64,000 bases of DNA, from the NCBI GenBank assembly GCA_950295325.1, contig OX485804.1, positions 68,486,033 to 68,550,032 of the forward strand, written 5' to 3'. The stretch's first letter is position 1. Each line of letters opens with the position of its first letter. Below are positions 57,814 to 64,000 of the stretch, piece by piece. The notes beneath the pieces were generated by a model that worked only from the letters and a program-made list of their open reading frames with translations, had not been told where the DNA came from and made no database searches. This DNA is from Polytrichum commune. Taxonomy: Eukaryota; Streptophyta; Polytrichopsida; Polytrichales; Polytrichaceae. The position numbers and the translations under genes were made by a program.

Positions 57814-58899
57814 TCTTCTACTCATTTTTTTCTTGTGATCTTTTAAAAAAAATTACTGCATATGAAGAGGAAATGCAAATGAATCTGCTGAATAAGGGAT
57901 CAATCAATCAAATTTGAAGAGTGTGAATCATCGGCACATGCATTTGATACTAAAAAAAACCGTAAAGCAATTTAAGAGAAGAAGCACTGCAATTAAATGC
58001 ATTGTTCAAGAACCCTCGTATAATGAATTTAATTATTCCTCTAGGACCTTTAATAGCTCTACCTCCTCGAACTCTTCTTCTTTCATGGTAGTGGCATCTT
58101 TGTCATCCTCAAGTCCATTATTAATTGCGGTAGAGTTGCTGTTATACATGCCTAGACACTATGTTATCGTTCGTACAACTTTGAGTTCTTCATGTTTGTT
58201 TTCAGTATTTGGAGATTCCAGTAACTATGTTCAAATTTTGTAGTCATAGAGTAAAAAATAAGGTCTACATTTAATTACCCACATGGTTTCAAAGTTTGTA
58301 GTCTTAGAGTCCAAAACAATGACTACATTTTGTCATCCGTATGGAAGTCGGCTACAACAATTCGTTTGAGAGAAGACATCTAAAGTCTGGAATTGCTAAC
58401 TCTACCTAAACTATGCCAAATGAAGCAGTGGATCTGTACCTCACTCAAGGCCACTAGAGTGGTTCAATTTATTGGGTAATATGTGAATAGTTCATATCCC
58501 TCTTTAATTTCTCGTGTTGCTACATCATAGCATATTCCCAGGCTTTGGGGTTCCATGGTGTAGGCAACGACATATAGTATTATTGCACCGTGATACTTGA
58601 AGAGTACTGATTTGGCATCAATCAAACATTTGATGACATCAGCTCCAATGACAATCTTCTCATTCCATCCCCGGTCCATCAAAGAATCAAACAATTCTTC
58701 TGAAATCTCTTTGAATACAAACAAGGTGCGGGTTTTGTGAATGCTAGAAGCACACGCAAATAAATCCACCATAACTCCTATGGGCATGAATGTGGGAGTC
58801 CAAATTCGACGGAAATATGGAAATACGGAAATACGGGTTCCATTTCTGTATTTTTTCGTGCTTATCTGAAAGTAATAGGGTCTTTTACGTTAAAATTAA

Positions 58900-59290
58900 T
58901 TGTACTAGGAAATAGAGTATTCTAACCCCGCCTTGTGCGATAAAACGACTCTAAATAAGTACTATAACCGGTCCGTCAAATAGGATGGGCGGACCATGTA
59001 ATCATGGTCCAAACCATTGGTCCGGACCAAGTAACGGACGCGCCAAGATTACCCAACGGCCCGGAAGTGGCGGTTATAACGGGTCTTATGACGGTTGGGG
59101 GAAAAGAAAGCCGTTGGTAAAAATGTTAGTAAAACCGTTGGTGAGAACCGCCGGAAAACGGTTGGTAACCGTTTTCAGTTAAACCAAACGGTAACATGGG
59201 AAGGAAGAGGGAGGAAGGATATTTAAGGGTCCCTTCCTTCTCCCTCCCACTTTTTTCTGAAAAAGGCAACCTGTTGAGAGAACGAGTGGT
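58900..59290 (+). promoter_or_regulatory. Candidate promoter of the element's ORF
   Basis: TATTTAAG at 59220-59227 lies about 230 bp before the ATG. Upstream is a cluster of CCGTTGGT/AACGGTT/ACCGTT motifs (59085-59200), which resemble MYB-binding sites (CNGTTR). A CT-rich leader with TCCCTTCC follows the box. Prediction from motif layout only. Confidence 0.4.
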
Positions 59291-59456
59291 GAGGTGTTAA
59301 TTCTTTCGAGCCGCCAGCAGTGGGATTGCTGGGACTCTGCACTTTTCAGTCACCGGCAGTGGGCTTGCCGGGACTCTGTGGCAATTAGACGGAAGGGAAG
59401 GAATCCGGAAGAGAGGGAGTTTCCGTGGTTGAGCCGGAAACTGAGAACAGAGGAAA

Positions 59457-61505
59457 ATGCCGGAAGCACGGGAAGAGGATCAGAGGGAACCTATCCCGGT
59501 TCCGCTCAAAGCCCTCATCCCTGCAATTCCGAGGGAGGATAGGGAGCTACAGGAGCTCGCGGAGGATCTCCGGGTTATGGGCTGCGCGGGGTTGCTAGCC
59601 AAACCCTGGAACCTCCGAGCCGAAGATACCCTCCGAGAGTTTAAGTTTGAGAGAGGAAATCAGTGGCTAGGGACAAAGAGGAGAGATCCGGAACACTGGA
59701 CTCCGGACATTTGGAACAGGGTCTACGGGTTTCCTCGGGGGATTACAAAAGGATGGGCCGGCCGCCGCGACGGCTTGTTCGCCGGAAAGTTTAGAGGGGA
59801 CGCGGATCCAAAGGACGGCTTCCACCCCGGGAACTGCCGGAACCTGAGAGAGAGGAGGGTGTTGGAATTCCTCCTGCCTATCCTTAACCCGGACAAGCCA
59901 AAGCGGATTAGCCTTACCATGGCGAACACGCTGTTCGGTGCCATGTCCGGAGTCCGGCCTGTGAACTGGGGGCTAATTATCCAGGAAGTAGTGGGGCGGG
60001 CCCTCCCCCATATTGGCCGGAAACCCTCCTTCCTCTCCCCCTTCATTTTGCATCTCTACCAGCATTTCGACTGCATCACGGCCGAGGAGGAGGACCTGCT
60101 CACGATAGCGGCGGACGAGGTCACCTACAAGCTGCTTCCGGAAGCCGGAGACGTCGAGACGGAGACCTCCAGCGACCCTATTCTTCCGGAAGCACCTCCC
60201 TCGTCACCCGGAAGCCCGCCGCCAACCGTCTCGAGGCCACTCTCTCCTCCTCCTCACCAACATCCGGAAGCCGGACCCAGCCGGGAGACCCCATGGCGAA
60301 ACGTGGATCTATCCGCTTGGGACTTTCCGGAGAATCCGTTCAAACGGTTCCAGGAGGGGATGGAGGACCTCAAGACCCAGTATTACCGGCTGGAGCACAT
60401 CGTCAGGGGGGCAAACCATGCTCTGGATGACTGCGGATCCGGAAACATTCTCCGGGAGTTGGCAAAGAGGGCAGACCGGCAGGAGCTGGAGCAGGCCAAG
60501 ACGGAGAACGCCCACCTCACCGCACAGGTAGCGGCCATGACTCAGGAGCTGAGTCAGAAGAGCGAGGAGATCCGGAAGTACCATGCGGAGCAGGCAGTGC
60601 TCTTCAGCCGGATCCGGGAGTTGGTGGGTCATCCGGCGGAGATCGTCAACAAGGCGCATCTCTACGACCGGATGATGGAGTCCGGAGAACCCGCTTCCGC
60701 CAGGCAGACCCTCCCCATCCTCGTGAAGTATTCACGGACGATGAAGGATCTCCTGGCGGAAATCCAGAGGGTGGTCCCGCCAAGCGGAACACCCCGGAGG
60801 GTGCTCTATCCGGGTCCGCCAGGGTCACCAACCGGAACCCTTTACGAGGTGGTTGGTGAAGTAGCCCTGGTTCAGAATCCGCTGTCCTCTGCAGGACCCA
60901 GCCAGCAGGGAGGCGGCTCTCGGCCTGGTAGTTCCGGAGGGGCTCAGGAAAGGGTCCATTCTCCCCAGGTGAGGCGGAAGAGCACCGGGTCGGTCCGATC
61001 CGGAAGGGGCCAGTCCCCTGTTCCGCGGAACCCGGATAGGTCCCGGACTCCGGATAGGGCTAGGACGCCGATCCGGCACCAGACTTCTGATCGGGAGGCA
61101 ACTCCGAGTAGGGGCAAGGCCCCTATGACCCACGCCTCGCCATCGTCTCCGCGGGACTGCCAAATGGTGAGTCCCTTTCCTCCGCCACCCTCAAGGGCGG
61201 CCTCCAACAGGGATCCGCGGACGGCTTCGCTCTCGGGCGGACGGAATCCGGAGCAGGGCACCGGAAGCGATCCTTCTCCAGTCCGAAGCATCCGGATGGG
61301 GACAGCTTCCGGAACCCCAGGGACCGCTACCCCACGGACCGAGAGGGCAGCGGATTCGGAGGACGAGGTTGCTCCGTCTCCGAACATGAGGAGGATGCTC
61401 ACGCGGCTGCAGAAGGCATCGCCAGCAGGGGGCTCATCCGTCGTCAGCGGGTTAGGGAGTCACTCAAAGGAGGGATCGGCTCCGAAGAAGCACCGGTCTT
61501 CTTAG
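59457..61505 (+). CDS. Element-encoded 682-residue protein: helical N-domain, coiled coil, Ser/Pro/Arg-rich tail
   Basis: A single uninterrupted ORF begins at ATG 59457. Residues about 1-230 form a globular part (EHWTPDIWNRVYGFPRGITK; PDKPKRISLTMANTLFGAMS; VNWGLIIQEVVGRAL; FLSPFILHLYQHFDCITAEE). Its layout recalls the 'putative plant transposon protein' type domains found beside Tat/Ogre retroelements, though I cannot show homology. A Pro-rich linker (about 240-300), a coiled coil (about 335-420; LEQAKTENAHLTAQVAAMTQ) and a long basic Ser/Pro/Arg tail (about 480-682; SRTPDRARTPIRHQ) follow. No protease, reverse transcriptase, integrase or zinc knuckle is present. Nucleic-acid binding through the basic tail is plausible. 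Lack of stops over 2 kb suggests a young insertion or selection. Antisense ORFs are GC-composition shadows. Confidence 0.8.
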   Translation: MPEAREEDQREPIPVPLKALIPAIPREDRELQELAEDLRVMGCAGLLAKPWNLRAEDTLREFKFERGNQWLGTKRRDPEHWTPDIWNRVYGFPRGITKGWAGRRDGLFAGKFRGDADPKDGFHPGNCRNLRERRVLEFLLPILNPDKPKRISLTMANTLFGAMSGVRPVNWGLIIQEVVGRALPHIGRKPSFLSPFILHLYQHFDCITAEEEDLLTIAADEVTYKLLPEAGDVETETSSDPILPEAPPSSPGSPPPTVSRPLSPPPHQHPEAGPSRETPWRNVDLSAWDFPENPFKRFQEGMEDLKTQYYRLEHIVRGANHALDDCGSGNILRELAKRADRQELEQAKTENAHLTAQVAAMTQELSQKSEEIRKYHAEQAVLFSRIRELVGHPAEIVNKAHLYDRMMESGEPASARQTLPILVKYSRTMKDLLAEIQRVVPPSGTPRRVLYPGPPGSPTGTLYEVVGEVALVQNPLSSAGPSQQGGGSRPGSSGGAQERVHSPQVRRKSTGSVRSGRGQSPVPRNPDRSRTPDRARTPIRHQTSDREATPSRGKAPMTHASPSSPRDCQMVSPFPPPPSRAASNRDPRTASLSGGRNPEQGTGSDPSPVRSIRMGTASGTPGTATPRTERAADSEDEVAPSPNMRRMLTRLQKASPAGGSSVVSGLGSHSKEGSAPKKHRSS

Positions 61506-61787
61506 TTAGGAGAGTAGCTAGATTAGTTAGGCAGAATAGAGATAGGCAGGTAGGACTTAGGAGTTTTTGAAGACGAGTAATAAAATTTTCCCTTGGAAGT
61601 GTCAGCGGAAAACCCGGATCTGGATCCGGGAAATCCGGGAGACCGCGTGTGGTTAGGGTTTTTCTTGAGCGGCGGCCGCTTGGGCCGCCGCCCTCAGTTA
61701 GGGATTTTTGAGCCTCTACTTAAGGCTGAATAAGGAGCTTGAGAAGGGTTCCTTCTCAATTGTTGTATTGCGATTACTCCTATTCTG

Positions 61788-61793
61788 AATAAA
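61788..61793 (+). terminator. AATAAA polyadenylation signal in the LTR-like element
   Basis: AATAAA lies 283 bp after the ORF stop and 64 bp downstream of TACTTAAG (61717-61724). This spacing fits both a 3' end for the ORF transcript and the R region of an LTR. Confidence 0.5.
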
Positions 61794-61809
61794 CGTCTTT
61801 GCTTCTCAC

Positions 61810-62888
61810 TCCTTGACTTCTCTTTATTGATATTTGCGTGAATGATCCGGAGATTGTTAGTGGAAGAAATAGAGAGAGCATGAGGGATAGGAGTTCCGGA
61901 TAGGACATGAGAGAGGAGACCCGGATCAGATCCGGTTATCGCCTTGTAGATCCTCTCTGAGTGTAGTGGGAGGGAAACCTCACTAATCCGGTGGGTTGGG
62001 TAACGTCTAGGTGGGATAGCCGCTGGGAAGATTGGGTGAGATCCGGAAGGGATCCGGACTTACGCCAATCTGATCTTCTGAAGAGGTCCCACCGTCCTTA
62101 GACGGACCTATCCGGATTGGTGGTACGGATCGCCCAGTTAGCTCAGATTAAGTAGAATCCAAGGTAGAGGTAGCCGGACAGATCCGTCGGACGGAGAAGG
62201 AGAGGTCCGGATCAGTAAGGATTCCGGATTGGAGGCCACCTCCGGGGTGCAGTAGGAAGAGATCCTCATTGTTCTGGGTGTCTGGGTAACATCCCGGTGA
62301 GACAGCCGTGGGGGAGATTAGGCCAAGGTCCGGAAGGGATCCGGACTTGACTGATCTTCCGAAGAGGTATCATCACGGGTGGATGGGGCAATCCGGAAAG
62401 TGGTACGGGTCACCCACTCATCCCGTCGAGTCAGATCTCCGGTCGGAATCCGGACTCCTCTGGTCACTATAGCCCCAAGAAACAACCCGGATCTCTCTGT
62501 GTGACCTGCCAAGACGGATCTGATCAATCCGGATTGATTGTGAGGGAGTTTCCGGATTGCAACCTTATCAAGGACGTCTTCACCGGAAGAAACCACCTAT
62601 TCCAGAGGGTAGACATAGAGGGGTGGGTAAGCATTATAATTAGGATCTAGAAATATCATCTGGAAAGGCACCCTCCGGAAAAAGGCTAAGAGTGTCCCCA
62701 AAAACCAAAAATCCGGAAACTAGGGTTTCCGGAAATTTGGCTAATGAAGAGGAAATAAGCAGGTACGGAGAGTTTAAGACCTCCTACACTTCACAGAATC
62801 CCTGGACGATACTAGGGTCATCCGGACAACCCGGATTAGGCACTTAAAACCACCAATCCGGACATTTTGGTGTTCGCGTGTTCCCACA
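61810..62888. other. CCGGA-rich non-coding end of the element
   Basis: About 1.1 kb with no gene but dense TCCGG/CCGGA motifs (for example AATCCGGATTG, GATCCGGAC), many within palindromic TCCGGA. A roughly 150-bp phrase recurs: GGTAACGTC/GGTAACATC, GATAGCCG/GACAGCCG, AGATCCGGAAGGGATCCGG/GGTCCGGAAGGGATCCGG, near 61998-62070 and 62284-62345. Confidence 0.6.
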
Positions 62889-63550
62889 ATGAACCAACTA
62901 ATGTGCGTAACTCTGCTGCCAGTACTTGGTTTCATGGACATCAAGACATCCTCACGTAGTTTAGCTCTAAAAGCTTCGCTTGTAGACATGTCCGGTAGAG
63001 GCCATGCTACATTATTGAAACTAGGTAAAGGAATTGCCTCCACATGTCCATATCCACATGTAGTTGATGGATAGTACTTTGCATTATAGAAGAAAACAGA
63101 GTCTTCCAAAAGCTGTTTGTGATTTCGAAATCCTTTTGAAGCTTCGCCCACCTCAGCATGGACAACACAAATCGGTTCCATAACACTAAGGGGTCTATCC
63201 AATCAACATACGTCGAAGGATACAAATCTGTACAATTAGAAATAGTTTAGAATCAAGCAAATACTAGAAAAAAAAAACTTTTGCAAAACATCACAAAGGA
63301 CTGTAAGAGTGTAAGACTTACAATTGCATGTTGATTCAAGCACCGGTGCATTTGGATCGAGCCGTAATTGTCGATGCATATAGGCATGCTGGACCTTGAT
63401 TTCTGAAATGGAAGTAGAACCTGGTGTTACTCTAAACTTCAAGACTTGTGCCTTGTATGCGCCAATAATAGAATTGGAACCATATTTTTTTGACTCATGT
63501 GCATGCCCACCCCTCTTTCCTGGTTGCAAAGCAACCCATGAGTTTATTTA

Positions 63551-64000
63551 TATTCTTCTCGGAATGTAATCACCTTCATCGGTCGTCTGTGTATACAAGA
63601 GAACACTCTAAACTTGGTTGCGCGGCCTCATGGCAAAGGCAAAAACCCTAGCGATGAAACCCGAGAGTGGACGCCCTAAACCCTAATCCCAAGGCCTGGT
63701 AGACCACGCAATCGCGGGCTGCTCCCACCAAGAAGATTGTGCCGAGGCAGTGAGAGAAATGATTCTAGAGAAATCGTAGCGGGGATGGAGGGAGGCGAGG
63801 CGCGAGGCTTTGAGGGGAGAAGGGAGCGGTGCGATGGTTCGAGGGAGAGTGCGAGCACGACCTAATGATTTGGGCGGAGAGATGGCGAGCGGCATCGGGG
63901 TGGCGTGTGGGCGAGGAAGGTTCCCGAGGGCGCACTGGCGCAGAGAGGGCGCACGACGGCCAGGGCCCAGGAAGTCGCGGTGGGAGCAGGACAACCTTAT
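63551..64000. promoter_or_regulatory. GC-rich edge with telo-box motifs, possible promoter of a gene outside the window
   Basis: Composition rises sharply in G and CpG. AAACCCTA-type telo boxes occur near 63643 and 63678, common in promoters of plant housekeeping genes. Long minus-strand ORFs here are Pro/Arg/Ser-rich composition artefacts. No domain is seen. Confidence 0.3.

Larger units (their letters stand above)
58791..62888 (+). mobile_element. 4.1-kb LTR-like insertion (giant solo LTR?) carrying a 682-codon ORF
   Basis: The ends are TGTGGGA (58791) and TCCCACA (62888), an inverted TG...CA pair typical of LTR termini. The perfect 5-bp duplication ATGAA lies at 58786-58790 and 62889-62893. 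No internal direct copy of the first bases is present, so there are not two short LTRs; the whole unit behaves as one LTR. It is GC-rich compared with the window and packed with TCCGG/CCGGA in coding and non-coding parts. A TATA-like TACTTAAG (61717) and AATAAA (61788) could mark the usual LTR transcription and polyadenylation signals, placing the ORF in U3. A second TATA-like box (59220) precedes the ORF. Confidence 0.75.
58464..63550 (-). pseudogene. Unrecognised host gene split by the 4.1-kb LTR-like insertion
   Basis: Minus-strand pieces: an exon from about 63550 to 63322 (GKRGGHAHESKKYGSN..., RQLRLDPNAPVLESTC, donor AATT|GTAAGT), an exon starting at 63227 (TGTACAG|ATTTG) that reads YPSTYVDWIDP, and, after a 1-bp loss in the C-run near 63193, SVMEPICVVHAEVGEASKGF to ISWFM. 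There the insertion 58791-62888 intervenes. On the other side PIGVMVDLFACASSIHKTRT continues in frame to the stop at 58464. Intron phases and the in-frame junction show real coding history. I do not recognise the family. Frameshift plus insertion make this copy non-functional. Confidence 0.7.

Noticed and set aside
60309-61402. Minus-strand ORFs opposite the 682-codon ORF
   Set aside because: GC-rich antisense shadows without recognisable domains; the plus frame has the ATG, the coiled coil and the longer span.
63676-63994. Pro/Arg/Ser-rich minus-strand ORFs at the right edge
   Set aside because: Composition-driven open frames in a CpG-rich stretch with no recognisable motif.

Overview
The window is nuclear DNA of a land plant. 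Genes have GT-AG introns, intergenic space is large and AT-rich, and plant-type transposons (CACTA, Harbinger MITEs, Mutator-type, hAT, solo LTRs) are abundant. The kinase/NB-ARC/LRR immune receptor at 30.6-36.0 kb points to a non-flowering lineage, most simply a bryophyte (kinase-NLRs are a known moss class). This is an inference and I cannot name a species. No tRNA, rRNA or CRISPR array was recognised.

Layout. 0-11 kb: an hAT relic, a Harbinger MITE with perfect target duplication (2405-2930), an intact three-exon 2-oxoglutarate dioxygenase-like gene (4134-6394) and a broken Myb/SANT-like ORF (9006-9554). 11-18 kb: a gag-like relic, then a 3.15-kb block bounded by imperfect inverted repeats holding two divergent degenerate genes (a SWIM zinc-finger protein and an amino-DNA-methyltransferase-like protein), decayed LRR fragments with a recent 257-bp duplication, and a degenerate tandem array. 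20.9-22.3 kb: a solo LTR with a MITE nested in it; a second copy at 37.2-38.1 kb lacks the MITE. 23.65-30.47 kb: a likely CACTA element (TIRs, TSD TAT, shared subterminal motifs) enclosing an intact four-exon LEA_2/WHy gene and a broken Ppx/GppA fragment. 30.6-36.4 kb: a three-exon receptor of about 1652 residues (helical bundle, non-RD kinase, NB-ARC, 26 LRRs of exactly 24 residues) whose LRR array is cut short by a 1-bp deletion.

40.4-46.5 kb: a five-exon minus-strand gene reading as coiled coil, vWA-like domain and alpha-kinase. All introns are GT-AG and all phases match. Alpha-kinases are, to my knowledge, not a normal part of flowering-plant kinomes, so this is one of the more notable genes here. 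47.9-50.5 kb: a 1163-bp long-TIR element with a perfect 9-bp TSD, a partial relative and a second hAT relic. 50.5-57 kb: no genes recognised.

57-64 kb: a CACTA terminus and a minus-strand gene split by a 4098-bp insertion with TG...CA ends and TSD ATGAA. Removing the insertion and one TSD copy restores the reading frame across the site. The insertion looks like a giant solo LTR, yet carries its own intact 682-codon ORF and is saturated with TCCGG/CCGGA. It is the strongest candidate for an undescribed element.

The genes do not form a pathway. The window reads as a transposon-rich arm with three apparently intact host-type genes (dioxygenase-like, LEA_2, alpha-kinase), one truncated immune receptor and several pseudogenes.
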